A DNA stretch of 64,000 bases from Eublepharis macularius (taxonomy: Eukaryota; Chordata; Lepidosauria; Squamata; Eublepharidae). A program made the position numbers and the translations under genes. The DNA is taken from NCBI RefSeq assembly GCF_028583425.1, contig NC_072791.1, forward strand, positions 197,074,311 through 197,138,310, read 5' to 3'. The notes under the pieces were generated by a model. That model ran no database searches and had not been told where the DNA came from. It saw nothing but the letters and a program-made list of their open reading frames with translations. Shown here in pieces: positions 45,284 to 55,710 of this stretch. Numbering within the stretch: position 1 is the first letter of the stretch; each line of letters begins with the position of its first letter.

Positions 45284-45289
45284 TTTATT
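45284..45289 (-). promoter_or_regulatory. Polyadenylation signal for the transposase
   Basis: AATAAA on the minus strand, 78 bases after the transposase stop codon at 45367. Position and canonical hexamer fit the 3' end of a short UTR. Confidence 0.65.
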
Positions 45290-45366
45290 GTCACCAAAGA
45301 GTCTGCATTGCAAAAGATACCGTTGCTGGTCACGCATTCCCGGGGCCCACAAGGAAAACCAGAGCA

Positions 45367-46875
45367 TCACCGCCTGTCCCTTGCATACATGAATGCCGCC
45401 ATCGCATCACGGACCTCCTTCCCCTCCTCCAACACTCCCCGGTCGTTCTCCCCGAACTCCAGACCACCGCCGGGCATTGTCAAAGGCGTGGGATCCCGCA
45501 ATGAACCCAGCACGCCATGGCCTTTGGCCTCACACAAATTGTGCAGGATCACGCATGCAGTCACAATTGTCACCACGTTCTCCTCTCTGGCCCTCAGGCG
45601 ATGCAGGAGACATTGCCAGCGCCCCTTCAGACGTCCGAAACTGCATTCCACCTTATTCCTAGCCCGTGCCCGGCACCGGTCAAAGTACTTCTGCTGTTGC
45701 GTGGTGGCGAATTTCCCATAAGGCTTCATAAGCCATCGCCTCATTGGATACGCACCGTCAGTGATCATCAGTGGTGGCACAGATACACCGTTCACAGTCA
45801 GGGTCGGATTTCCCGGGACAAAAACGCCAGTGTCCATTGCCGCACAGATGGCCGAGTTGTGGAAGACAAAGGCATCGTGATTCTTGCCACTCCAGCCCAC
45901 CTCCGCGTCCACAAAACATCCGGTGTGGTCGACTGTCCCCTGGAGCAAGATGGAAGAGAAGTTCTTGAGATTTCCATATTGGTCCAGCCTCCCCCGGGGC
46001 TGACCGATGCAAATGTGAGTTCCATCTATCGCCCCGACACAGTGGGGGAACCCCAGCGCGGAATACCCGTCCATGATCTGAAACGCAAGGAAAAGAGGAT
46101 CAGTCTAGACCCCGAGTCGGCCACGCACGACATGACCAAACCACACACACCCAAAAAATAACTGCGGGCGTGGACTGGCCAATCATTGTTGCGATGGCTC
46201 GAAATTCTAAATATCGCTACTGCGCAAATGCAGATAAAAATAAAAAAGATTTCATTAGGGAACAGCCTACTTGGCAATGACACTCACCTTTCCGACCTCC
46301 TCCCCAAGGCAAACCAGCTTGGAGAGCAGCTCCTTCTCAATGGCGAAGCAGACCTCCAGCACAGCATCCGAAACAGTCGATAACCCCAAACCGAAGTTGT
46401 CCCCCGCGACGCGGTAACATGCTCCAGTGGCAAGGCACCATACTGCCACGGCCACCCTCTTCTCCACGGAGACGGGCTCACGCATGTTGGTGCTCTGCCG
46501 TTCCAAGGTTGGTCGAAGCACACCCACAAGCTCCATGAAGGTCCCCCTGCTCATTCTGAAGCACTGGATCCAATGTTGGTCGTCCCAAACACGCAACACT
46601 ATGCGCTCCCACCAGTCCCAGCTGCGGGGATAGACCCAACAGTCCCGCGGTTCTCTAATGTGCGCAAGTGCATACCACCGCTGGTGAAGCCGATATCTTC
46701 GCAAAGCGGCCCTTCGAGCGGTTCTGGCCGGGTTGCCACAATGGAAAAGTAGTGTGGCAGCCCTTTTTCTCCGCATAATGTGCCACAGATGCGCTTGGCA
46801 CAGCGCCGTCGAGCTCTGGAGCAGGAGAATCACCAGCTGAGCCATCATGAGAAAAATTTCTCTCTCGGGCGCCAT
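45367..46875 (-). CDS. HARBI1-like DDE transposase of the Harbinger element (two exons)
   Basis: Exon 1 is 46875-46288 (196 codons) and exon 2 is 46077-45367. The 210-base intron has donor GTGAGT and acceptor CTTGCGTTTCAG and joins EEVGK to IMDGYSALGFPHCVGA without a phase change, giving 432 residues. Exon 1 ends with the helix-turn-helix-like region (MSRGTFMELVGVLRPTLE, then SVEKRVAVAVWCLATGACYR) that precedes the catalytic core. Exon 2 is the DDE core of the DDE_Tnp_4 class: D at about 214 in GAIDGTHI, D at about 303 in ITDGAYP, and E at about 340 in KVECSFGRLKGRWQ, spacing about 37. The triad and the surrounding YN-like and NHDAFVF segments are all present, so the protein looks capable of catalysis. 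It would cut and paste the element with help from a MYB-like partner. Start ATG 46875 is the first in frame and sits close to the right terminal repeat. Confidence 0.93.
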
Positions 46876-47270
46876 GTCAGCTTCTACTGCTCACGACGCA
46901 CTAAGACAATGATAGAGAATCCAGAAGAGAATCGGCAACCAATACTCTTCCTAAGAACTTCGCGGGTCGAGTTGACCGGCCAATCGCCAGCCAGTTGACG
47001 TAGCGTGGTCGCAAAGCTGCGCAATTGCGCAGCTGCGCAAAATACGTAACAAAAAAAATAAAAAACAAACAAACACGGGCCAACGAGGGCCCCCGACGTC
47101 AACTCTGACGGGAAAAAAGCAACCAATGCCCGGCGACTGCAGTTGCCCGTGCGAGCAGCCGGGAGCGGGACTACATGGGACTACACGGAACACGATGGGA
47201 CCACACGCTGCAACGCGAAACGAAACAGATGGCCGGTAAGCGAATATAATTGCTAAAGAAACGCGATTTC
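46876..47270 (-). promoter_or_regulatory. Right subterminal region and presumed transposase promoter
   Basis: About 400 bases between the transposase start and the right inverted repeat. It contains repeated TGCGCAATTGCGCAGCTGCG words (47017-47036), an inverted-repeat-like cluster that could bind the SANT-like proteins. No TATA box is obvious. Function is inferred from position. Confidence 0.4.
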
Positions 47271-47289
47271 TGCCCATCTGGAATCGGCC

Positions 47290-47657
47290 CTGGGTGCCTG
47301 AGGATTTCTGGTGCCTGAGGCTGGGGGCAGCTGCAGGTCTGCTCCTGCGCCCTCGTGCGCACCTGGACTGTGGGGCGCCGGGCAGCTGGGCAGGAGGGCT
47401 GGGAGGCTGCCCGCTCAGGCTGTCCCGTGTTGCCGCTGCTGGTGCACGCTCCCAGCCAGATGCAGTGGGTGGCTGGGGAGACGCACGCGCATCCTCCCAG
47501 CCCTCCCGCTCCATTGCTCCACACGCCACCCCGGACACCTGCCGCGCCTGCCCCACGGCTGCTGCTCCCAGCCGGGGGCGTGTGCTGGCAGCGGCGGCAG
47601 CACAGGAGGGCTGGTAGACTGCAGTAGCTGCATGCCAGGCGCCCTTGGCAGGCTCTG
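47290..47657. mobile_element. GC-rich remainder of a hAT-like element split by the Harbinger
   Basis: The left piece CAGGGCCGGCACC at 37533 continues after the Harbinger as GGTGCCTGAGGATTTCTGGT. A weak inverse of that start (GGCTCTG preceded by CTTGGCA) lies at 47643-47657. GCCGGAAC before 37533 and GCCGGCAG after 47657 agree at 6 of 8 positions. This would make a small GC-rich hAT of roughly 380 bases into which the Harbinger jumped. The right end is uncertain. Confidence 0.4.
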
Positions 47658-48093
47658 GCCGGCAGCTTTGCCTCAACTTACCCCCATCCCATCCATACCT
47701 GCAGGAATTGGAGGGGGGTGTCCCCTGTTAAAGACAGGAAGCCCAACTTCACTTTGTATCTGTTAGCAGAACACTGCTAAATGTCCTCCACCTGCCATAA
47801 ATGGTACTTTGTCTCCAACCTTAGGAGGATAAAAAGATGTAGTTGGTGTGATAGAAAGTTCCACTCTGCAAATTTTAATAGTCTTAAGATGAAGCAAAGG
47901 AGGAGTTCTGCAGACTCTGTGAGGTTGGACTGTGCTCAGAGCAGGTTTCTTCTCTTCCAAAACTCCAGAACTTGGGGGCAACCCATAAAGCTGATCAGTG
48001 CTTTAAAAAGACTAATTCATGGAAGATAGGTCCAAAATGACCAATTAGTCTTGATTACCAGATTGAACCTTCATGCCTTGGAATACCAGTTGC
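47658..48093. other. No gene seen
   Basis: Unassigned sequence between two GC-rich elements. Confidence 0.35.
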
Positions 48094-48101
48094 TTTGTGG
48101 G

Positions 48102-48738
48102 GAGGGCCGGTGCGCCCATGTAGGCAGTGGCCCAGTGCGCGAGGGCACTCGAGGGGCGCCGGAGGGGGTGTCGGGGGCAGAGGTGCGCAGCGAAGCCGGG
48201 CGCAGCCTCTGTGCACCACCCCAGCAGCGGCTCGCGGCTTCTGCGCCCAGCAGCGGCTCGCGGCTTCTGCGCCCAGCTGGAGCGTGTGGCGGTGGCGGCA
48301 CGGAGCTGGCTGGCTGGCTGGCTGCAGCAGCAGCTGCAGCCAGCCACGGCAGCTCTGCTGCGGGCTCCTCCGCCCCCACACGCCCCGGCCGGTCGCAGAA
48401 GCCACGAGCCGCTGCTGGGGCAGCGCGCGGAGCAGCCTCCGTGCGCTGCCCCAGCAGCGGCTCAGGGCTTCTGCGCCCAGCTGGGGCACTTGGCAGCAGC
48501 GGTGACATGGGGTTGGCTGCCTGCAGCTACTGCTGCAGCCAGCCACGCCAGCTCTGCTGCGCGCTCCTCCGCCCCCACACTCCCCAGCCGGGTGCAGAAG
48601 CTGCGAGAAGCTTCCGTGCGCCACCCCATGCATCTTGCTCTGCGTGATAACGTGACATCATCACGCAGTCAGAGGTGTGCGCGCACGCAGTGCGCGCGCT
48701 CGTGGCTGCGGGCGCCATAAACTCTGGCGCCGGCCCTG
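48102..48738. mobile_element. GC-rich hAT-type non-autonomous element
   Basis: Begins GAGGGCCGGTGCGCC and ends GGCGCCGGCCCTG, inverse apart from small differences. It is flanked by a perfect 8-bp duplication TTTGTGGG at 48094-48101 and 48739-48746. The interior is made of repeated GC-rich words such as GCAGCGGCTCGCGGCTTCTG in both orientations, producing long meaningless frames. No transposase. Confidence 0.85.
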
Positions 48739-48813
48739 TTTGTGGGGAGGGGAACAAAACAGGGGAAGGCTTTGGCCTTTGCACCTCTGCTTGTGGGTCT
48801 GTTTGTTCACTGA

Positions 48814-49047
48814 GGGCCAAGCTACAAGTGACGAATGACACAGGTTGGACACGTGTCAGCTTCCCTCAAGTTTTGATGGGAAATGTAGGCATCCTGGTCT
48901 TGCAGCTTGGCTCTCCGACTGCTGTCCAATGGACTTTTCAACTGTCACTTGCCCAACATTCTGCCAAGCTGCCTACATTTCCCATCAAAACTTGAGGGAA
49001 GCTGACAAGTGTCCAACCTGTGTCATTCGTCACTTGTAGTTTGGCCC
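48814..49047. mobile_element. Palindromic MITE, GGGCCAAGC family, copy B (234 bp)
   Basis: Ends GGGCCAAGCTACAAGTGACG and the inverse CGTCACTTGTAGTTTGGCCC. The flanking triplets are TGA and TCA. Long inner arms contain TCAAGTTTTGATGGGAAATG and its inverse. Identical length to copy D, whose central part is inverted relative to this one. Confidence 0.83.
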
Positions 49048-49050
49048 TCA

Positions 49051-50547
49051 GCTGGCCTCTGTGGAAAACAGGATGCTGGAAGAGATGAACCATTGTTCTA
49101 ATGCAGCAGAGCTTGTCTTATGTGCTTTTGAAAATATAAACCTCAACAGTAATGCAAATCTGTTTCTGGCACTGATAATGCCTCTTGTTCATAAAGCTTG
49201 CCCCTATTTTGCATTCAAAATTCATTGTTATTTATTATTAATTTATTAACAAGCTTTTTACCCCACCTTTTGCCCACACAGGGCCACTGTGACTGCTCTT
49301 TTCTTCCAACTGAGGGAACCCACACAGCCTCCTATAATTTTGGGAGCTAGGTTTGTTCTGACATGTATTCCTCCCCTTCAGTTGCTTGATGTTCTTATGC
49401 TAGCGAGTGTAAAGGATTTAGGTTCCTTGCTATGAGGTAAGTTTTCTAGTGAGTAACCACAGAGAACACAGAGACAACTGATTTATCACTGATAAATAAT
49501 ATGTACATGATGTGCTTAAAGAACAGATCAGCACCCCAGGTTTCCCAACATTCGAAGGAGCCTTCTGGCTATCCACATACATTTAAGCTTTCTGATTATG
49601 ATTTTTAATTCCCTTTAATACTTTCAAGTTTAAGCAGGCTTTCATTGCCTAATTCCCAGGCTGAATCTTTTCACACACACAATTCCACCCACACCAGCCT
49701 GCATTTTCCCAAGAGTTAGACTAAATGGTACGAGGTTGTGCTTCACCAGAGGTAGAGTTAAACTATCCTGTCATAATCCCAAGCAGAGCTATAAACATCA
49801 CTGTCTGCTCTCTCACTGAGGGCCAAGCTAGAAGTGACAGCCTCCCTGTGTTTATACCCATGTGTTGATACCATTTTTAATTGATTTGTAGTTTTTTAAC
49901 ATAGAGACACTAAACTCCACCCCCCAAAAAACAAGTATTCAGGGGGGCAGCCCTAGATGTGTGGCCTTGTTGGCTGGCCAGTTCACTCGGAGGCATGGCC
50001 TTGCTGCCTCATCACAGCATGCCAGGTGGTGGGGGGAGAAGAGGGATTGCCCCTCAGCCACTGCAACGCCCCATTTTCCTCCTGCTTTTACCTCCCAATA
50101 TCTCAGAACATGAATATTTCAGGAGGATACTCTAATAATATGAGGTGTTGTAGCACCTTCTGGAAACAGGAGAATATCTTACCTGGGATCTTGAAAGAAC
50201 CAGCCTGGCCACTCCTTCCTTACACAGAATTCACACATCTGGAGATGTGGTTAACTTCACCCACCTCAAGGTTACACAGCCTTACAGGGGAGACAAGCCA
50301 CAAGGCTGAAGCCTGCCTCCTTCCTCCTTCTTCTCCTGGGCGGTTGGGTTTCCCCGTCACTTCAGCTAGCACTACTTGATTTCCCCTTCCTGCCTGTTTA
50401 TAGTCCCAGTGCCACATCTGGTCCTTGATCCATCCCCCTCCCCCATCTCTGGTCTCTGCTTATTGGCCAGCTCTTGCTCCCCAAAGCCACGCACTCCCCT
50501 ACACCATCTGGGCCCAGAGGGAGACAATTCCATAAACAGGAGCACAA
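49051..50547. other. No gene seen
   Basis: Unassigned, apart from a MITE-like end (GAGGGCCAAGCTAGAAGTGA) at about 49818-49840 that lacks its partner. Confidence 0.4.
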
Positions 50548-50550
50548 TTA

Positions 50551-50752
50551 GAGCCAAGCTATAAGTGACGCCTGACACAGGTTGGACACTTGTCAGCTTC
50601 CCTCAAGTTTTGATGGGAAATGTAGGCGTCCTGGTTTTACAGCTTGGCTCTCCATTACAACTGCAAGACCAGGATGCCTACATTTCCCATCAAAACTTGA
50701 GGGAAGCTGACAAGTGTCCAACCTGTGTCAGGCGTCACTTGTAGCTTAGCTC
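50551..50752. mobile_element. Palindromic MITE, GAGCCAAGC family, copy C (202 bp)
   Basis: Ends GAGCCAAGCTATAAGTGACG and inverse. It is flanked by TTA at 50548-50550 and 50753-50755, a clean 3-bp duplication. Length equals copy A at 28060. Confidence 0.86.
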
Positions 50753-50755
50753 TTA

Positions 50756-51700
50756 GAGAGAGTATAACCCCACTGTCCAGGAAAAGCAGAAAAGGAGTCG
50801 AAGAAATCAAAGGCAGTTCCATTGTGAGCAAGCCACCCCAAATAAGTCCAGTGGGGATTTTCCCATCCAGAGGTTTAGTTTGCTAAATAACATGGTTGGG
50901 CATTCACACTACAATAAGAAGGAAGAATGGTATTACAACCCTTAGATGAATTAACAGAAATGGCACACAATTTACAAGCAAAATCCCAAAACCAAGAGGT
51001 AGGATAATTAGAACAATTAACAGGGGACAGTGACTCGGTTATCAAATGGAGATGAAAAGAACAAGTGCTATTTCCTAAAAAGGTGTCATTTATTGGAGAG
51101 CAATCTAATAAAACACCATGAACCTACTGAAAGTTTAATTATTAAAAAACTCAAGGGTTCCTTTTCAGCTTTTATTGGGCTTACGGCAGGGGAAGGGAGC
51201 AGCGACTGCTAAATCACTTGCATTTAAAGGTGAACTACCATAGAGTATTCTGTGGCACTATCATGCAGTATGATAACTGACCCAACAATCAGTGAAACTT
51301 TCTGCTGAAGTAAAAATGACTCAATCGCCATGGCAGAGTCTTCAGCGATGGGGATCACGCCAGACAGGGAGTTTTCTGCGGGCAAAGGGCTATTTATATA
51401 ATTTCAAAGTTGGAAAAACAAAAGGGTCGTAATGTTTTGCTCTAATGGAATGTTTATATGCTGTTATTCCGTTATAGCGGAATTAAACGCCAGAATAATA
51501 AAAAAGGGGGGGGGAGGAGCTGCTTCTGCGCGGTTAGAGAGAACAGAACAGAGTGCTTCGGTGTGGACAGCTGGTGGCGCAAAGAGCCGTTAGGTGACCC
51601 AAAGAAACGTTACTGTGCCGATAACAGGTAGGACGCTATATGCTGTAAATTTAATGGAAGAGATGCCCGTGTGACAACGGCCCTTCTTGCTTACAGACAA
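50756..51700. other. No gene seen; possible worn DNA element
   Basis: No gene. Around 51380-51660 the sequence has a short exact palindrome (ATTCCGTTATAGCGGAAT near 51464) and GC-rich words typical of a decayed DNA transposon, but I could not find its ends. Confidence 0.3.
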
Positions 51701-51719
51701 TGGCTCCTGATCCAAAGAT

Positions 51720-52300
51720 TTCTAACTCACAAACATACAGATAGAGCTGAAATCATCATTAGCTGTCAAAAGTATGCCAGTCAAGACTGCCTTGTATAAC
51801 TTTCTAAAACTTGCTAGAGAAGGTGATTTTTGTACCTCACCCAGTACGACATTCCATAAGGTAGGTATAGCCATAGAGAAGGCCAAGAATTTTGTAACAG
51901 TCAAATGGGCCTAATCACTCTAAGGAAATATAAGATGGCAAGTGGTTCTATATAAGGAGAGATGATCCTTCAGCTATGTAGGTTCCAGGTTATGAAGATT
52001 AAAACTAGCATCCTGAATTGTGCCAGGAAACAAATTTCCCACCAACGTTGCAGCTGCAAAATAGATATTAAGTCTATTAAACTGGCCTACCCCAGTCAGA
52101 AGACTGGTGGCTGCATTCTGCTGAAGCTGAGTTCCAGACAAGGGCAGACCTGCACAAAGTGAGTGACAATAGTCAAACCAGGAGGTCTCAGAAACACAGG
52201 TCAATGTGGCACCATCAGCAAAGTCTAAAAGGAGAGAGAGCTTTTGGACCAGACATAAATGACAAAAAATGTTCCTGGCCACAGTCACAGCTGGTCCCAC
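51720..52300 (-). mobile_element. L2/CR1-like LINE, reverse transcriptase C-terminal fragment
   Basis: Minus-strand frames carry SETSWFDYCHSLCAGLPLSG, LQQNAATSLLTGVG and, farther on, FSMAIPTLWNVVLGEVQKSP with SLASFRKLYKAVLTGI. These match the end of L2/CR1-clade reverse transcriptase. Frames are broken; dead copy. Confidence 0.7.
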
Positions 52301-52498
52301 TCCTCAGCAAGCAAGGCCAGACTGTGTGCTGCTGTGAATTCAGGGTTTCACAGATGTGAGGCTGAATGCTGTAACTCTCTCATGCTGTGTCTTATATATG
52401 TTCAGGAAGGAGCAGAAGAAAAAGGAGAAGGAAGAGGAGATGGCCTGTATGCATTTAGCTGTTATCTAGAAAAGAATGCTTCAGTCACCGCAGGAAGA

Positions 52499-53110
52499 TA
52501 GAATCATAGAATCATAGAGTTGGAAGGGGCCATACAGACCATCTAGTCCAACCCCCTGCCCAGTGCAGGATCAGCCTAAAGCATCTCTGACAAGTATTCA
52601 TCCAGCCTCTTCTTGAAAACTGCCAGTGAGGGGGAGCTCACCACCTCCCTAGGCAGCTGATTCCACTTTTGAACTACTCTGACCGTGAAAAAGTTTTTCC
52701 TAATGTCCAGCCGGTACCTTTGTGCATGTAGTTTTAGCCCATTGCTTCGTGTCCTACCCTCTGCTGCCAACTGGAACAGCTCTTTGCCCTCCTCCAAATG
52801 ACAGCCTTTCAAATATTTAAAGAGAGCAATCATGTCCCCCCTCAACCTCCTCTTCTCCAAACTAAACATTCCCAGGGCCCTCAGCCTTTCCTCGTAGGGC
52901 TCAGTCTCCAGACCCCTGATCATTCTTGTCGCTCTCCTCTGCACCCTCTCGATTTTGTCCACATCCTTTTTGAAGTGAGGCCTCCAGAACTGCACACAAT
53001 ACTCCAGGTGTGGCCTGACCAAGGCAGTATAGAGAGGGGCTATGACCTCCTGCGATTTCGACGCTGTGGCCCCTTTGATACAACCCAGGATTGGGTTGTA
53101 TACACCACCT
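52499..53110 (-). mobile_element. CR1 LINE, 3' end with ATTCTATG-type tail
   Basis: The minus-strand frame (52576-53022, 148 codons, complete stop) encodes the reverse-transcriptase end: [52 protein letters not shown] and [20 protein letters not shown]. The 3' end carries the octamer repeat seen as AGAATCATAGAATCATAGAG at 52500-52519, the CR1 hallmark. It is 5'-truncated; its clean frame suggests moderate age. Confidence 0.9.
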
Positions 53111-53180
53111 GGTCATGGGACAAGCTGAGCCCTGGTTTCTCACCTCTTCCCACACTACTGGGAGTAAGACAAGATTAAGT

Positions 53181-54149
53181 GGCATCTCTGGTGCCTAAGG
53201 AGCTTGACTTAGGCATAGTGGTACAGATCTGGGAGGCAACCATGAGCATGAGTCACACCCATTGCTGCCTCCTTTATTACCAGCCAGGAGCAAGACAAAC
53301 CCGAGCGGTATAATGGGAACATCTGCGGAGTGCGGCTCAGGCAGGTGCAACTTTTCCTCCCCAGCACTAGTCTTGCCACCTCATTTTGAAAGGCTATCAT
53401 ATTCTGTACTATTCCTTTAGCAAAATAGCTGAACCAGATTTTGGATTCCCATTTATCTTTATAATCTTATACTTTTATACTTCATTTTGTCAAAAGCAGA
53501 TAGATTCCCCCCACTAGATCATTAGCCCCTATCAAGATAATAATCATTCAAACGCCGTTCTTCACATAACAATGTATATTTGTTCAGTAGAAAGCTAATT
53601 GTATTTCTCAGCTGCAGATATTGAGAAGGGGAAGTTTTCCCTTTTCGATTGTGCTAATCACCTCTTGATAAACGTTACATTATTCTCAAGCTCTTTAGAG
53701 ACTATGTGGAGGGTACTTTCATAGCAAGATGATATATATAGAAATAGTTTTGGAAAGGAACTCCCCGTTGCGATTACGAAACATTGAAAATATAGAGGGA
53801 AAAGCTTAGACAACTTTTACATAAATGTACTTAATATCAATAGTATACAATATGTGTACAAAAAAAGGGAACTTCTGTTACATAATTTCTGTTCTGAAAC
53901 CATGTAATTTCATAAGAAGCACATGAGGTTCCTCTTGTCCTGCTGGTAAGATTTTAAAACCATGCTCCCACACTTTACAATTCAATTCAAATACTTAAAT
54001 TTTCAGAATAGATCATATAGACAGTTTCTCTTTCAATTGCTTTCACTCATTTGATCTCAAACACTGTGACTTTGCAAAATTCATACTGCAGCCCAAAGTT
54101 AACAGCATAAAATGCCAATCTAAAAGTCTTCTGTAGTGAGGTTTTAGAC
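53181..54149. other. No gene seen; AT-rich
   Basis: Unassigned AT-rich stretch. Confidence 0.35.
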
Positions 54150-55710
54150 AACTGCACTACCTTTAACAAACTTGTTAAAAACGAAAGGAAAAGGACCAGA
54201 AGGAATAAAACCAAGTGCTAAGCTGGAGTGGACAAATGAATGCCAGCAGGCATTTATGAGGTTAAAAACCCTGTACACCTCTGAACCTGTGTTATGCCAC
54301 TCAGATGAAAACAAGAAGTTCATTGTGCAAGTAGATGCAAATGACATAGCCATGGGGGGGGGATTTTACAAGAGGGTTCTAATGGAGTGCTACACCCTTA
54401 CGCTTGTGTGTTCAAAAAGGTTTGGAGACAGAAAGACACTGGTCGGTTTGGGACAAGGAAGCAGCAGCCATCAAATTAACCCTATCCACTTGGCGACATT
54501 GACTGGAAGGGGGAAAATACCCTTCGAGATTTGGACTGATCATAAAAATCTCGAAGCACTTAGATCACACCACAGGTTGGGGCAAAGCAGCTCCGGTAGG
54601 TGGAGTTCTTCTCAAAGTTTCAATTCACACTCAAGCATCTCCCAGGGAAGTCAAATTTCTTAGCAGATGCTTTGTCCCGCTTCCCTCAACATGAAAGTTT
54701 GAGAGGGAATTGTTGACAGTATCTTCACACCCATACAGTTGGAAGGGGCAGTGCTGATGTGCAGGCAAGCACAAAAACTCCTTGCTTCCCCATTGAACTC
54801 CTGGCAGGAGACAGTCAAAACAGGACAGGAAAAGGAGGGGGAGGAGGGTTTGCAAGATTCTCTGGAGGGTTTGCAAGATTCTCTGGAGAAGGGGAAAGAT
54901 GGATGCAGGTACCAACAGTTATCATCCATAGATGGATGGACAAACAGAACGTACTAATAAGATACTGGAAGATGTTATATCAACTATCAACAAGATGACT
55001 GGGAGGAGTTCTTGCTTTATGCAGAATACTACTACAATAATAGCCTACACAGCTCCACGGGGAAAATACCCTTCCAAGTTACTCAAGGTTTTGAAGGAAA
55101 GCCTCTGCCAGTGTTAGGCATGGATCCAGACATAAAGGGTGTGCTTTGAAAGACTAGTGGGCTAAAATTGTGTCGCAGTAGGATGTAGTGAAACAAATGT
55201 TGGAAAGGGCTAAACATCTTATAAACTCCAGGCCAATAAGAAACATTCACCCTCTTGGGACCTGAAGGTGTTTATATATCTACAAAGAATTTGAAAGAAG
55301 CACAACCCAGCAAAAAACTAGGATGGAAGTACCTGGGTCCTTTCAAAGTAATCTGTATGGTTAACAGTGTTACTGTTGAACTAGAATTGCCAGAAAAATT
55401 GAGGCACGGACACCCAGTTTTCCATTTCAGCCTCTTTTAAAAAGACACTGGACCTGACAAGTGGCACCCTCACCCCGTGGCCCCACCTCCAATCTTCCTA
55501 GATGGACAGCCCCACCAGGAAGTCAAGCTCATTTTGGACTCCAAGTGGAAGCAGGGGGTGCTGTACTACCTAACTCAATGGAAACATTTTTCAAAAAGCC
55601 AGGCTGAATGGGTTAAATCTACTGATGTGAGAGCCAAGAAACTGATTTGAGCTTTCCATAATAAATACCCAGGGAAACGGGGGGGGGCATTAATCTTCCG
55701 GGGGGCATAA
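54150..55710 (+). mobile_element. Gypsy (Ty3)-type LTR retrotransposon, broken pol fossil
   Basis: Pieces of pol follow in order: RNase H (LEWTNECQQAFMRLKTLYTS, then a VQVDAN motif) from about 54210, integrase remnants at about 54930-55140, and the C-terminal part (LGWKYLGPFKVICMVNSVTV, PEKLRHGHPVFHFSLF) at about 55310-55440. The upstream half is missing and the rest has several breaks. A purine-rich run precedes the LTR. Old and inactive. Confidence 0.78.

Larger units (their letters stand above)
37548..47289. mobile_element. PIF-Harbinger DNA transposon, 9.7 kb, three genes
   Basis: Terminal inverted repeats GGCCGATTCCAGATGGGCA lie at 37548-37566 and, reversed, 47271-47289; all 19 positions match. 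The flanking triplets are CAG (left) and CTG (right), set in a palindromic context GGCAC-CAG / CTG-GGTGCC. This resembles the CWG target reported for vertebrate Harbinger3. Inside are a DDE transposase (45367-46875, minus), a MYB/SANT-like gene (38197-40909, plus) and a second SANT-like gene (41065-44373, minus), plus two tandem-repeat arrays. The element is GC- and CpG-rich, unlike its AT-rich surroundings. The intact transposase and plus-strand gene point to recent arrival or activity. Known vertebrate Harbingers usually carry one transposase and one MYB-like protein, so the third gene stands out. If the first base is counted as the outer G, the ends become 37547 and 47290. Confidence 0.92.

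Noticed and set aside
45517-46161. 214-codon plus-strand frame
   Set aside because: Antisense shadow of the transposase exon 2, whose DDE motifs are on the minus strand.
46951-48720. Several frames of 100-241 codons on both strands
   Set aside because: GC-rich transposon ends and hAT sequence suppress stops; the peptides are low-complexity Ala/Arg/Pro and cross element boundaries.
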